In this document: one piece after another, positions 51,155 through 60,233 of the stretch
Position numbering within the stretch: the first letter of the stretch is position 1
Layout of the letters: each line of letters opens with the position of its first letter
Origin: Pseudarthrobacter enclensis
Lineage (GTDB): Bacteria > Actinomycetota > Actinomycetes > Actinomycetales > Micrococcaceae
NCBI RefSeq assembly: GCF_030811655.1
Contig: NZ_JAUSRE010000008.1
Coordinates: 62,001 to 126,000, forward strand
DNA: 64,000 nt
Direction: 5' to 3'
Notes under the pieces: model-generated
What the model saw: only the letters and a program-made list of their open reading frames with translations
Told to the model about the DNA's origin: nothing
Database searches by the model: none
Made by a program: the position numbers and the translations under genes

Positions 51155-52450
51155 TTACTGCGCTGGCACCGGGGTTCCAGGCTGCTCGTCGACCCCGCAC
51201 CAGTCGGCGATGAACAGGGCGATGCTCTTGGTGATCCGGCGGATCGATTCGACCGAGACTCGCTCGTCGAACCCGTGGATCGACTCCGAGATGGGGCCGT
51301 AGACCAGCGGCGGCGTATCGGCGTAGAGGGCGAAGACGCGGCCGTCCAGGTAGCCCGGCGTTGTGAAGCTCTCCAACTCGCGGCCGAACACCTGTGCGTG
51401 CGTCCGCTGCAGCATGGCCTCGGCGTCCGTCCCGGGCTCCAGCACGTAGCCCTCGGAAAAGAAACCGGTCTTCACGCCGACGGCGGTGATCGACTCCGGT
51501 CCGCGGCCCAGGGACTCGAGGCACTCCTGGAGTTCGTGCCAGGCCTGCTCGGCGCTGATACCGGGGTAGATTGCCGCCCGCACATCGAACTCGCACCAGG
51601 CCGGGACGCTGGAGGGCCAGTCCCCGCCTGCGATCCCGCCGAAGTTGAAGTTGATGGGGTGGTCCAGGTCTTCGAAGTACCGGTGCTGTCCGCGGTCCGC
51701 GTTCCACTTCTCCTCCACCTCGCGCAGCGCGGAAATGGCCGTGTATGCGGCATCGATGGCGTTGAAGCCGGCGCCCATCTCCCGGGGATGCGTCGGGTTG
51801 CCGGTGACGCGGACCTTGAACCACAGCACGCCCACGTTGGCGCGCACCAGCATGTCCTCCTCGGGCTCGGGGATGATTACCGCGTCGGCACGGTACCCGC
51901 GCATCAGGGCTGAAAGGGAGCCGTTGCCCGTGCACTCCTCCTCCACGACGGACTGGAAGTGGATGCGGCCCGCCGGCTCAAACCCGGCGCTACGGACGGC
52001 GTCGAACGCGAAGAGGTTTGCCGCCAGGCCTGCTTTCATATCGCCGGCACCGCGGCCGTACAGCCACCCATCGATGATGGGTGCGTCCCAGGGGGATCGG
52101 GACCACGCCTCGGCCGGGCCCTCGGGCACCACGTCGATGTGGCCGTTGAGGATGAGGGACCGACCCCGCTCTTCGGCCGGACGGTACGTGCCCACGACAT
52201 TGGTCACCCCTTCATAGGACACCGTTACCGGCCCGAAGCCGTGATGGGCGGACAGCTCTTCGGCGTCCAGTTCCCACCGGTCCATCTCCAGGCCGCGGCC
52301 CTCCATGGCCCCGTAGATGAGGTCCTGCGCGGTGCCCTCCCGCGTGCGCAGGGACGGGTGCTTGACCAGGTCCTGGGTGAAGGCAAGTTGGGCGTCGAAG
52401 GCGGCGTCCACCGCATCCAGGATGCGCCGGCTTTGATCGTCACTGAGCAT
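51155..52450 (-). CDS. M20-family deacylase/peptidase (ArgE/DapE type)
   Basis: A 431-residue metallohydrolase. Metal-site blocks include LILNGHIDVVPEGPAEAW, YGRGAGDMKAGLAANLF and VVEEECTGNGSL, and the dimerisation domain has VTGNPTHPREMGAG. The family removes acyl groups from amino acids or cuts dipeptides with two zinc ions. GGAGAA precedes the ATG. It lies beside the MHS symporter and PucR-type regulator, so it may process an N-acylated or ureide compound imported by that symporter. Confidence 0.88.
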   Translation of the reverse strand: MLSDDQSRRILDAVDAAFDAQLAFTQDLVKHPSLRTREGTAQDLIYGAMEGRGLEMDRWELDAEELSAHHGFGPVTVSYEGVTNVVGTYRPAEERGRSLILNGHIDVVPEGPAEAWSRSPWDAPIIDGWLYGRGAGDMKAGLAANLFAFDAVRSAGFEPAGRIHFQSVVEEECTGNGSLSALMRGYRADAVIIPEPEEDMLVRANVGVLWFKVRVTGNPTHPREMGAGFNAIDAAYTAISALREVEEKWNADRGQHRYFEDLDHPINFNFGGIAGGDWPSSVPAWCEFDVRAAIYPGISAEQAWHELQECLESLGRGPESITAVGVKTGFFSEGYVLEPGTDAEAMLQRTHAQVFGRELESFTTPGYLDGRVFALYADTPPLVYGPISESIHGFDERVSVESIRRITKSIALFIADWCGVDEQPGTPVPAQ

Positions 52451-52466
52451 GTGTTCTCCTAACGGG

Positions 52467-52497
52467 AAGGGGAGCCGTCCGCCGGACGGCTCCCCTT
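52467..52497 (-). terminator. terminator after MHS symporter gene
   Basis: A perfect 14-base-pair stem (52467-52480 with 52484-52497) with a three-base loop, between the symporter stop and the M20 start. It separates the two minus-strand genes. Confidence 0.85.
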
Positions 52498-52544
52498 GGG
52501 TGATTGTCGATAGTGCAGCGGGTTACCGGCGGTCGCCGTCCGTC

Positions 52545-53876
52545 CTAGCTGCTGGTAACGAGCTGCTTGTCCTGGACGCGCAGGCGCTCGCCGAAGAACC
52601 CGCCGACGGCGGTAAGCAGCGAGATGATGGCCAGGATCAGGGCCGCACCCCACGACTGGTTGCCGGAGACGCCCAGCATGGCGGTGGCCAGCAGGGGCAT
52701 GAAGCCGCTGGTGGCGCCGGCGATGTTGTAGCCCAGGGCCACGCCGGAGTAGCGAAGCTTCGGCGGGAACAGCTCGGTGAGCAGGGCGCCGTTGACGGCG
52801 TAGGCCACTGCGATGAGCATGATGCCCACCGTGATGGCCAGGATAATCATCACCGGGGACTTGGTGTCGATCATCGCGAAGAGTGGGAACGCCATGACCG
52901 CGCTGACGATGCCGCCCCACATGGTCACCTTGCCCGGACCGATCTTCTCGGCCAGTCGGCCCATGACGAAGGTGACGCCGATCTGGGCCACTGCGGCAAC
53001 CAGCGTTGCGTTGACCATGACATTCCGGTCCACCTTCAGGGTGTTGGAGCCATAGCTCACCGCGAAAGTGGTGATCATGTAGAAACCGCCGACGCCGAGC
53101 AGTGCTGCGAGCACGGCGATGAGCAGGCGGCCGCCGGCGTGGCGGAAGACCTCGAAGGCCGGAACCTTCGACGTTTCGCCCTGGGCCAGCAGATCCTTGA
53201 AGATGGGGGATTCCTCCACCTTGAGCCGGATCCACAGCGCGATGCCCAGCATGGGGAACGCCAGCAGGAACGGGATGCGCCAGCCCCAGGCATCGAAGAA
53301 TTCGGACGGGAATAGCAGGACCAGCGAGAAGGCGCCGGAGGCCAGCAAGGTGGCGACCGGCGAGCCTACCTGGACCAGGGCGGCATACCGGCCACGCTTT
53401 TCCACGGGTGCATGCTCGACGGCCATGGTCACGGCGCCGCCCCATTCGCCGCCGACTGCCAGGCCCTGGACCAGGCGCAACACGGCAAGCAAGGTGGGTG
53501 CGGCCAGGCCGATTGTGCCGAAGTCGGGAAGCAGGCCGATGAGGGCCGTGGCCGCCCCGATCATGACGATGGTGGTCAGCAGCGCCGGACGGCGTCCATA
53601 GCGGTCACCGATGTAGCCGAAGATCATGGCACCGATGGGGCGAGCGGCGAAGCCGACGCCGAAGGTGGCAAAGGAGGCCAGCAGTGCTGCGGTGGGGTCC
53701 ATGTTGGTGAAGAAGAGCCGGTTGAAAACCAGCGCCGCTGCTGTGCCGAAGAGGTAGTAGTCGTACCACTCCAAGGCGGTCCCGACGAAGGCTGCGCGGG
53801 CGATCTTCCCTGCGTCCTTGCCGGAGATCACCGGAGGAGCACCGGCGGTGTGGGAGATTGAATTTGAGGTCGTCAC
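52545..53876 (-). CDS. MHS-family proton symporter (third in window)
   Basis: A 443-residue major facilitator starting at GTG 53876, which has GAAAGG upstream; longer readings lack a ribosome site. The helix-1 block AFVGTALEWYDYYLFGTAA and loop GYIGDRYGRRPALL mark the MHS family. It is closer to the copy at 39892 than to the one at 26614. It stands between the M20 enzyme and the PucR-type regulator and probably imports their substrate. Confidence 0.88.
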   Translation of the reverse strand: MTTSNSISHTAGAPPVISGKDAGKIARAAFVGTALEWYDYYLFGTAAALVFNRLFFTNMDPTAALLASFATFGVGFAARPIGAMIFGYIGDRYGRRPALLTTIVMIGAATALIGLLPDFGTIGLAAPTLLAVLRLVQGLAVGGEWGGAVTMAVEHAPVEKRGRYAALVQVGSPVATLLASGAFSLVLLFPSEFFDAWGWRIPFLLAFPMLGIALWIRLKVEESPIFKDLLAQGETSKVPAFEVFRHAGGRLLIAVLAALLGVGGFYMITTFAVSYGSNTLKVDRNVMVNATLVAAVAQIGVTFVMGRLAEKIGPGKVTMWGGIVSAVMAFPLFAMIDTKSPVMIILAITVGIMLIAVAYAVNGALLTELFPPKLRYSGVALGYNIAGATSGFMPLLATAMLGVSGNQSWGAALILAIISLLTAVGGFFGERLRVQDKQLVTSS

Positions 53877-54043
53877 TGCGTGGGCCCTTTCGAGCGGGTT
53901 GAGTTTGCATCCCGGTCCCGCGGCGGTCGAATGGCGATGGCCTGCACGCTGCGGTGGTTTATTCGACATTAGGTGAGTGATAAAGCCCTAAACAATGACA
54001 ATATCCACCCACTTTTCGCCCTTCTGCTGGGCATCTTCACAAA

Positions 54044-55237
54044 TCAGTCCGTGAACTCGCTGTACCGGCTGAGGGCGACGAGGGCCCGGGCGGCCTCCGC
54101 CGGGACAGTCAGGTCCAGGCCGATGACCTCGTGCAGGCTGTGCAGGCGGTTGACAACGGTGTTCCGGTGGCAGAAGAGTTCCTCCGCCGTTTCCTTGATG
54201 GAGCCGGTCCGCCCGTAACTGCGCGCCACTTGCAGCAGGCGCTGGCGTTCCAGGGGCGTGCACCTGTCCAGGGCCTGTTTGATGGGAGCGGAGAAGCCTG
54301 GGAACTTCTGCTCCAGCAGTCCGCCAGCAATGCCCATCCACGTATCCTCCATCGTGGCCAGCCCGGCGCCACGGGGATTCTGCTGCGCCAGTACGAGCGC
54401 CGACGCGGCCGCGGCAGGAACAGCAGCCAGCCCGTCGACGTCGGGCAGGTATCCGGCGGGGAAGCCCGGGCCTTCCTGCTGCCACGTGCGGCCCTTGCGC
54501 TGCTGGCGGAAGACATACAGGACCCCGGTGTTCTCATACATATATATGCGGTGGTCCGGCTCGAACTGCCGCTGCGCCTGGGCCACGGCGTCGGAGGTCA
54601 CTGCCAGCACTTCAAAGGTCCCGGCGGCCTCCACCCCGAGCGCCGCGGCAAGGTCCTGCGTATCGCCGGAGCTGCCTGCTTCGGCGTTGAACAGCCGGGA
54701 CAGCAGGCGCTGGCGGTACAGCTGTTTGTTGCGGGCCAGCCGGGCCTCTTCCTCGGCATAGGCCTGCTGGATGCTGCTGACATAGCCCTCCACGGCGTCC
54801 AGGACCCGGTCCATATTGGCCACCAGGACGCTGATCCCTTGGTCGCGGGCCACCCGTTCCAGTCCCTTCCAGAGAACGCGGAAGTCATTGCGGATCGCTT
54901 CAAGAAACGCGTCCAGGGGCACGCCCTGACGTGCCCGGCGGCCAGCCACCTCACGGGGCAGGGTCTGCAGGTCCGGAGGGAGCTCCAGCCCGGCCATCTG
55001 ATACAGGAACATGTCCATGGTGTCCGCGGCGGTCCGGTACACATCATCCTTGGGCACCAGCGCCTCGCCGTAGGAAATCGCGGAGAAGCGTTCCAGGAAG
55101 TCATCCACCAGCCGGGAGCGCTCCTTCCACAGGCTCTCCAGCAGTTCGGTCCATTCCGGCTCCATGGGCCGGCCCGGATTGAACTCCCTGATCACCGGGC
55201 CGGAGGGGCGGGCGGCAGTGTTGTCGCGGACTGTCAT
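54044..55237 (-). CDS. PucR/CdaR-type transcriptional regulator
   Basis: A 397-residue regulator. The C-terminal PucR helix-turn-helix is near 340-385 (GSIKETAEELFCHRNTVVNRL). The middle has a GGDEF-like effector fold and a long helical linker (YAEEEARLARNKQLYRQRLL). I chose ATG 55237 because a TAAAAT -10 lies seven bases upstream, implying leaderless mRNA; an ATG six codons earlier is less likely. PucR regulators respond to purine-degradation and related ureide or amide compounds, which fits the amidohydrolase and carbamoylase genes transcribed divergently. Confidence 0.87.
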   Translation of the reverse strand: MTVRDNTAARPSGPVIREFNPGRPMEPEWTELLESLWKERSRLVDDFLERFSAISYGEALVPKDDVYRTAADTMDMFLYQMAGLELPPDLQTLPREVAGRRARQGVPLDAFLEAIRNDFRVLWKGLERVARDQGISVLVANMDRVLDAVEGYVSSIQQAYAEEEARLARNKQLYRQRLLSRLFNAEAGSSGDTQDLAAALGVEAAGTFEVLAVTSDAVAQAQRQFEPDHRIYMYENTGVLYVFRQQRKGRTWQQEGPGFPAGYLPDVDGLAAVPAAAASALVLAQQNPRGAGLATMEDTWMGIAGGLLEQKFPGFSAPIKQALDRCTPLERQRLLQVARSYGRTGSIKETAEELFCHRNTVVNRLHSLHEVIGLDLTVPAEAARALVALSRYSEFTD

Positions 55238-55244
55238 GGGGACC

Positions 55245-55250
55245 ATTTTA
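55245..55250 (-). promoter_or_regulatory. -10 element for a leaderless transcript of the PucR-type gene
   Basis: TAAAAT on the minus strand, seven bases before the ATG at 55237. No ribosome site lies between, consistent with a leaderless message. No convincing -35 is visible. Confidence 0.45.
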
Positions 55251-55396
55251 TGCAAAAGCCTAAGTTAGTGCGCTAATGCCGCGTTCGATGTCCATTGAGA
55301 GCAGCAAATTTACAGAGTTGAATGGAGCGAAGCCACACTTCCAGGCCCCTGCCCTGAACCCTCCGTTGCCATCCGGAGGCCTATCAAAGAGGATTA

Positions 55397-57091
55397 ATGC
55401 CCGTCGATCTCCTGATCCGCAACGCCCACATACTGACCCAGGATGCCTCCCGGCCCACGGCGACGAGCCTGCTCATCCATGACGGCAAGATTCTCGACGT
55501 GGATCCCGACCCTGCCTTGGCCGGCCATGCCCTCCAGACCATCGACGCCGCCGGGACCGTGATCGTCCCCGGATTCAACGATGTCCACGCGCACAGCGTG
55601 TGGTTCGGGCTCGGGCTGATGGAGGCCAACGCGGGAGTGGCGGCAAACCTGGACGAGCTGTACGACATCATCGCCAACGCTGCAGCCGGAAAGGCTGCCG
55701 ACGAATGGGTGGTGGCATCCGGCTTCAGTCCGCTGCTGTTCGGCGGCCGGCAACCGGACCGCCACCGGCTGGATACGGCGGCCGGGGGACGCCCTGTGTG
55801 GATCAAGCACTCGTCGGGCCACGCCTGCACGCTCAACGGCGTAGCGCTGGAGCTCGTCGCCGACCGGGCCGATCTCACTGCCCCGATCGACGGCGGTGCT
55901 GTGGTCATTGGCGATGACGGCCTTCCGACCGGGCTGCTGGAAGAAAACGCTATGCGGCTGGTCCAGGACATCCTGCTTCCGTATCCGCTGGAAACCATTG
56001 AGCGGGCGCTGGATCTGGCAACGTCGCACTACCTTTCTGAAGGGCTCACCAGCGTTACGGATGCGGGCATCGCCGGCGGCTGGATCGGCTATTCGCCCCG
56101 CGAGTTCGCGGCCTACCTGAACGCGCGCGACAAGGGACTGCTCAGCGTCAGGATGCAGCCCATGCTGGTCATGGATGCCCTCCACGAGATGCCCGGGCAC
56201 GCCGATGACCCCGAGTCCCGGAGCCTTGACGCCGGGATCCGCACCGGACTGGGCGACGACTGGCTGCGCGTGGGCCCGGTGAAGATCTTCAGCGACGGTT
56301 CGCTCCTGGGCAGTACGGCCTACATGACCGAGGACTATGTGGGGTGCACCCACAACCACGGCTACCTGCAAATGGACGCCGACCAGCTGCGCGAATCAGC
56401 GCTCGCCGCCTACCGTGCCGGCTGGGCAATCGCGATGCACGCCATTGGTGACCGCGCCGTTGACCATGCCATCGACATCATCACCGAGGCCCAGGAAAAC
56501 TTCGGGCTCAATGCACAGCCCAACCGGATCGAGCACGGCGGGGTGGTCCGCCCCGACCAGCTGGACCGGATCGCCGCCGCCGGCATCGTGCTGGTCCCGC
56601 AGCCACACTTCATCACCGAGTTCGGAGACGGCATGGCCCGCCTGTTGGGGCCCAAGCGCACCCCCTGGTCCTATCCCGGCAAGAGCCTGCTGGAGCGCGG
56701 CGTCACGCTGCCGGGAAGCTCGGACCGCCCTGTCTCCAACGGTCGGCCCCTTGATGTCATGCAGTCCTTCGTGGAACGGCTGACGCCGTCGGGCGAGGTC
56801 TACGGGCCGGACGAAAGGATCACCGCGGTGGAGGCGCTGGCCGCCTACACCACGGGGTCGGCCGCGGCCACCGGAACCGGACACATCAAGGGGCGCCTGG
56901 CACCGGGGTACCTGGCCGACCTGGTGTTCCTCGACCAAGATCCAACCGCCGTCGAGCCCTCAAACATTTCAGCCACGCGCGTGCTGGCCACCATGGTGGG
57001 CGGCCACATCCGCTTCGGCGCAGAAAATCTACCAGCGCCGGCCCGCCTCGCGGACCTTGAGCCGGCACTGACAGGAAAGGAAACCCCATGA
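55397..57091 (+). CDS. YtcJ-like metal-dependent amidohydrolase
   Basis: A 564-residue amidohydrolase of the YtcJ/NfdA group. H64 and H66 (NDVHAHSVWFG) are the first metal ligands; later ligands are in IAMHAIGDRAVDHA (His), IEHGGVV (His) and PGSSDRPVSNG (Asp). NfdA-type enzymes hydrolyse N-substituted formamides, but others act on cyclic amides. GAGGAT precedes the ATG. It overlaps the downstream hydrolase gene by four bases, so both likely act on one compound, with the symporter and PucR regulator across the promoter region. Confidence 0.87.
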   Translation: MPVDLLIRNAHILTQDASRPTATSLLIHDGKILDVDPDPALAGHALQTIDAAGTVIVPGFNDVHAHSVWFGLGLMEANAGVAANLDELYDIIANAAAGKAADEWVVASGFSPLLFGGRQPDRHRLDTAAGGRPVWIKHSSGHACTLNGVALELVADRADLTAPIDGGAVVIGDDGLPTGLLEENAMRLVQDILLPYPLETIERALDLATSHYLSEGLTSVTDAGIAGGWIGYSPREFAAYLNARDKGLLSVRMQPMLVMDALHEMPGHADDPESRSLDAGIRTGLGDDWLRVGPVKIFSDGSLLGSTAYMTEDYVGCTHNHGYLQMDADQLRESALAAYRAGWAIAMHAIGDRAVDHAIDIITEAQENFGLNAQPNRIEHGGVVRPDQLDRIAAAGIVLVPQPHFITEFGDGMARLLGPKRTPWSYPGKSLLERGVTLPGSSDRPVSNGRPLDVMQSFVERLTPSGEVYGPDERITAVEALAAYTTGSAAATGTGHIKGRLAPGYLADLVFLDQDPTAVEPSNISATRVLATMVGGHIRFGAENLPAPARLADLEPALTGKETP

Positions 57092-58341
57092 GCACCACCG
57101 ACCCCCAGTTCCTCGCGGACTTCGCCACGATGTCGGGCTTCGGCGCCACGCCCGGCGGCGGCGTGGACCGCCAGGCCGGAACCCCAAACGACCACGCCAC
57201 CCGGGCCTGGTTCAGCCAATGGCTGGCCGAGCACGGCTACACCGAAACAGTGGATGAGGCAGGCAACCAGTTCGGCACCGTGGAACTGGTCCCCGGCGCC
57301 CCCTACGTGCTGGTGGGTTCGCACCTGGATTCCCAGCCGCTGGCCGGCCGGTATGACGGGGCCTACGGGGTGCTCGCAGCAGCCCACGCGGGCGCCCGCG
57401 TTGCGGCGGAAGCCCGGGCCGGCAAGCTCGAGCCCGCCTATAACCTGGCCGTTGTGAACTGGTTCAACGAGGAAGGCAGCCGCTTCGCGCCCAGCATGAT
57501 GGGCAGCGGCGTCTTCACCGGGAAGTTGCAGTTGGAAGACGCCCTCGCCACCATTGATCCCGCGGGGACGACCGTAGCCCAGGCCCTGGCTGCAGGACAT
57601 GCTGCCCCGGACGGGGACGCGCCAGTCCTCGCCCAGGTCGCCCGCTACGCCGAGATCCACATCGAGCAGGGCCGGAACCTGGAGGAGAGTGGCACCCAGG
57701 TGGGCATCGTGGACAGCACCTGGGCCGCCAGCAAGTATCGGGTGACGGTGGACGGAGCGCAGTCGCACACAGGCGCAACCCGCATGGAGGACCGCCGCGA
57801 CGCCCTCTTCGGGGCCGCGCTGGTGATCTCCGCGGCGCGTGAACTGGCTGCCGAATTCGAGCCCGGGCTGCTGCATACCTCGGTCTCCGAGCTGTATGTC
57901 CTGCCGAACTCGCCGGTCACCATCGCCCGGCAGGTGCTGATGAACCTGGACCTGCGCTCCCCGGACGAATCCGTGCTTGGCTTGGCCATGGAGCGGCTCG
58001 CCAAGCGGATCATCGACGCCGAGGCCGACTCCCGCACGGACATCAGCCTGGACCTGACGCACAACTGGGGAGTGGTGTCCTACCAGCCCCAGGGAGCAGC
58101 ACTAGGCAGGGCCAGCGCGGACAGCCTGGGCTATACCCATGCTGACGTGATGACCGTCGCCGGGCACGATTCGACCAACATGAAGGACGTGGTCCCCACC
58201 GTGATGCTCTTCGTCCCCAGCGTGGAAGGCATCTCGCACAACGAGGCTGAGTACACGCACGACGACGACGCGCTGCGGGGCGTCGAACTCCTCACCGAAG
58301 TCACGTGGCGCCTTGTCCGGGGCGAACTGGACGAGAACTAG
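57088..58341 (+). CDS. M20 Zn hydrolase, N-carbamoyl-L-amino acid hydrolase / allantoate amidohydrolase type
   Basis: A 417-residue enzyme with the subgroup motifs VGSHLDSQPLAGRYDG, FNEEGSRF, YAEIHIEQGRNLE and AQSHTGATRMEDRRDA. These place it with hydantoin-pathway carbamoylases (HyuC) and allantoate amidohydrolases (AllC), which release ammonia and CO2 from ureido groups. Coupled to the YtcJ-like gene, it may carry out the second step of a ureide or amide breakdown. Confidence 0.88.
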   Translation: MSTTDPQFLADFATMSGFGATPGGGVDRQAGTPNDHATRAWFSQWLAEHGYTETVDEAGNQFGTVELVPGAPYVLVGSHLDSQPLAGRYDGAYGVLAAAHAGARVAAEARAGKLEPAYNLAVVNWFNEEGSRFAPSMMGSGVFTGKLQLEDALATIDPAGTTVAQALAAGHAAPDGDAPVLAQVARYAEIHIEQGRNLEESGTQVGIVDSTWAASKYRVTVDGAQSHTGATRMEDRRDALFGAALVISAARELAAEFEPGLLHTSVSELYVLPNSPVTIARQVLMNLDLRSPDESVLGLAMERLAKRIIDAEADSRTDISLDLTHNWGVVSYQPQGAALGRASADSLGYTHADVMTVAGHDSTNMKDVVPTVMLFVPSVEGISHNEAEYTHDDDALRGVELLTEVTWRLVRGELDEN

Positions 58342-58369
58342 CAACGCGTCCCGGGTGCCTGGCTTACAA

Positions 58370-58390
58370 AAGCCGGCCTCCCGCCGTCGT
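58370..58390 (+). repeat. 21-base repeat of a terminator arm
   Basis: This stretch is identical to 51131-51151, the right arm of the terminator after the lipase gene. Here the matching left arm is absent, so the full hairpin cannot form. It follows the hydrolase stop by about 30 bases. Confidence 0.6.
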
Positions 58391-58479
58391 ACGCAAGCGT
58401 TGATTCCTTCCCGCGCCTGGTCCAAAATTCAGCCACCACCCGCCATGGTGGCGGATGGCCTGTTCAAAGGAAAAAAGCC

Positions 58480-58845
58480 ATGGAATCAGAACAAGCGGGC
58501 AACGGCGGCGACGCAGCCTCCGGGGCGGGGCACGTCTCGGCGAGGGAATTGGCCGGGGCCGAGGATGCGCGGCGGGTGCTGCTGCCAATGATCAGCGCCA
58601 TGTCCTCCCTCGCCGCCAACCCATCCGCGGCGGCCAAGTTTGCCGAGGGGATCCACACCCAGAACAACGAACTGGTCAGGGCCGCGCTGCGCGAGGTGCG
58701 GACCGACCTGGACATCGAAGTGGGACCCGGGCAGGACGAAGGCCAGGTCACCGGCGGGGCCATTGCCCGCACCACCAGCGTCTCCATCCACATCAGCTGG
58801 CACCATGGCCTGGACATCGACATCAAGGTCACTAAGAAGAAGTAG
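58480..58845 (+). CDS. unknown 121-residue cytoplasmic protein
   Basis: I do not recognise this family. No signal peptide or membrane helix. An N-terminal disordered-looking segment is followed by a helical part (LLPMISAMSSLAANPSAAAKF, NNELVRAALREV) and a beta-rich end (TTSVSIHISWHHGLDIDIKV) with a basic KKK tail. AAAGG precedes the ATG by about ten bases. Neighbours give no clue. Confidence 0.6.
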   Translation: MESEQAGNGGDAASGAGHVSARELAGAEDARRVLLPMISAMSSLAANPSAAAKFAEGIHTQNNELVRAALREVRTDLDIEVGPGQDEGQVTGGAIARTTSVSIHISWHHGLDIDIKVTKKK

Positions 58846-58913
58846 CAGGGCCGCGCGCATTTAGGGCATTTACCCCTACCCGGATGGTGCCCGGTGTGGC
58901 ATAGATAGCCCGC

Positions 58914-60173
58914 ATGAAAAGAATCATCCTCGCCTGTCTTACGTCAGCACTCATGGTCCTTGGGCCCGTCCCGTTCGCCCTTCCCGCCAATGCAGCGGGA
59001 GGGGCGCCGGCCACCTCGGCACACATCCTGGTCAAATTCCGCGACGCCGGTGCTGCCGTCGGCGGCCTGCATCGGTACAGCCTCAGCCAGGGCTCCGACG
59101 TCGGAGGCACCGGGGCCACGCTGGTCAGTGTGCCGGCCGGCAGCGAAAGCCGGATCATCGACGCGCTCAGCCGGGATCCCGCCGTCGAGTACGCCGAGGC
59201 GGACCAGCCCGTGGGAGCCGCCACCTCGGACCAGTACTTCCCGCGCCAATACGCGCTGCAGAACGATGGCCAATCCTTCACCAACACCGCAGGCGACATC
59301 ACCGTTCCCGCAGGGACCCCGGACGCCGACGTGGACGCGGTGGAAGCTTGGAACACCACTACCGGCAGCGGCATCAAAGTCGCCGTGCTGGATTCCGGCG
59401 TCGCCAGCGACAACCCGGACATCGCGCCCAAAGTGGTGGCGCGCGCCAACTTCAGCAGCTCGGCCACCAAGGCCGGCGACCCCGTGGCCGAGGACTACTA
59501 CGGCCACGGCACCCACGTGGCCGGCAACGTTGCAGCTACGGTCAACAACACCATCGGCGTCGCCGGCGTGTGCCCGGGCTGCACCATACTGGCCGGCAAA
59601 GTCCTTGACGACAACGGCGTCGGGTCCAGCTCCGCCCTGGCCAACGGCATCAACTGGGCGGTCAGCAACGGGGCCAAGGTTATCAACATGAGCCTTGGCG
59701 TGCGGGCGTCCCGGACCTTGGAGACCGCGGTCAACAACGCCTGGAACAAGGGCGTGGTGCTGGTGGCCGCCGCGGGCAACGGCGGCAACCAGACCAAGAT
59801 CTACCCCGGCGCCTATGCCAACGTCATCGCCGTTGGCGCCACCGACAACAACGACCTGAAGGCCAGCTTCTCCACCTACGGCGCCAGCTGGGTGGACGTC
59901 GCGGCCCCCGGAGTGAACGTCTACTCCACCTTCCCCAACCACCCGTTCGTCCTGGCCACCCAGAACAACCGCTCTCAGGGCTACGACGTGGGCAACGGAA
60001 GCTCCATGTCCTCAGCGATCGTGGCAGGGGCCGCCGCGCTCGCCTGGAGCTCGCATTCCGGTGCCACGAACGCCTCCGTCCGGGCCGACATCGAGTCCAC
60101 CGCGGACAAGGTTGCCGGCACCGGCACCTACTGGGCTTACGGCCGCGTCAACGCCGGCAGCGCCGTCAAGTAA
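58914..60173 (+). CDS. secreted subtilisin-like serine protease (S8)
   Basis: A 419-residue protease. A signal peptide ends near residue 27 (ALPANA). An I9-like propeptide follows (HILVKFRDAG, DPAVEYAEADQP) and should be removed on maturation. The catalytic triad is complete: D160 (VLDSGV), H198 (GHGTHVAG) and S364 (GSSMSSAIVAG). The pair of Cys in GVCPGCTIL is typical of this thermitase/fervidolysin-like branch. It acts outside the cell. Confidence 0.92.
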   Translation: MKRIILACLTSALMVLGPVPFALPANAAGGAPATSAHILVKFRDAGAAVGGLHRYSLSQGSDVGGTGATLVSVPAGSESRIIDALSRDPAVEYAEADQPVGAATSDQYFPRQYALQNDGQSFTNTAGDITVPAGTPDADVDAVEAWNTTTGSGIKVAVLDSGVASDNPDIAPKVVARANFSSSATKAGDPVAEDYYGHGTHVAGNVAATVNNTIGVAGVCPGCTILAGKVLDDNGVGSSSALANGINWAVSNGAKVINMSLGVRASRTLETAVNNAWNKGVVLVAAAGNGGNQTKIYPGAYANVIAVGATDNNDLKASFSTYGASWVDVAAPGVNVYSTFPNHPFVLATQNNRSQGYDVGNGSSMSSAIVAGAAALAWSSHSGATNASVRADIESTADKVAGTGTYWAYGRVNAGSAVK

Positions 60174-60190
60174 TCCGTCTGCCGCTGTCA

Positions 60191-60230
60191 GCCGGCCGGC
60201 TAAGGCGGTTGCCCTGGCCGGCCGGCCGGC
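60191..60230. terminator. GCCGGCCGGC hairpin between convergent genes
   Basis: Two copies of the self-complementary GCCGGCCGGC (60191-60200 and 60221-60230) can pair into a 10-base-pair stem. The hairpin lies between the subtilase stop and the PKD-protein stop and could terminate transcription in both directions, although no T run follows. Confidence 0.55.
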
Positions 60231-60233
60231 AAA

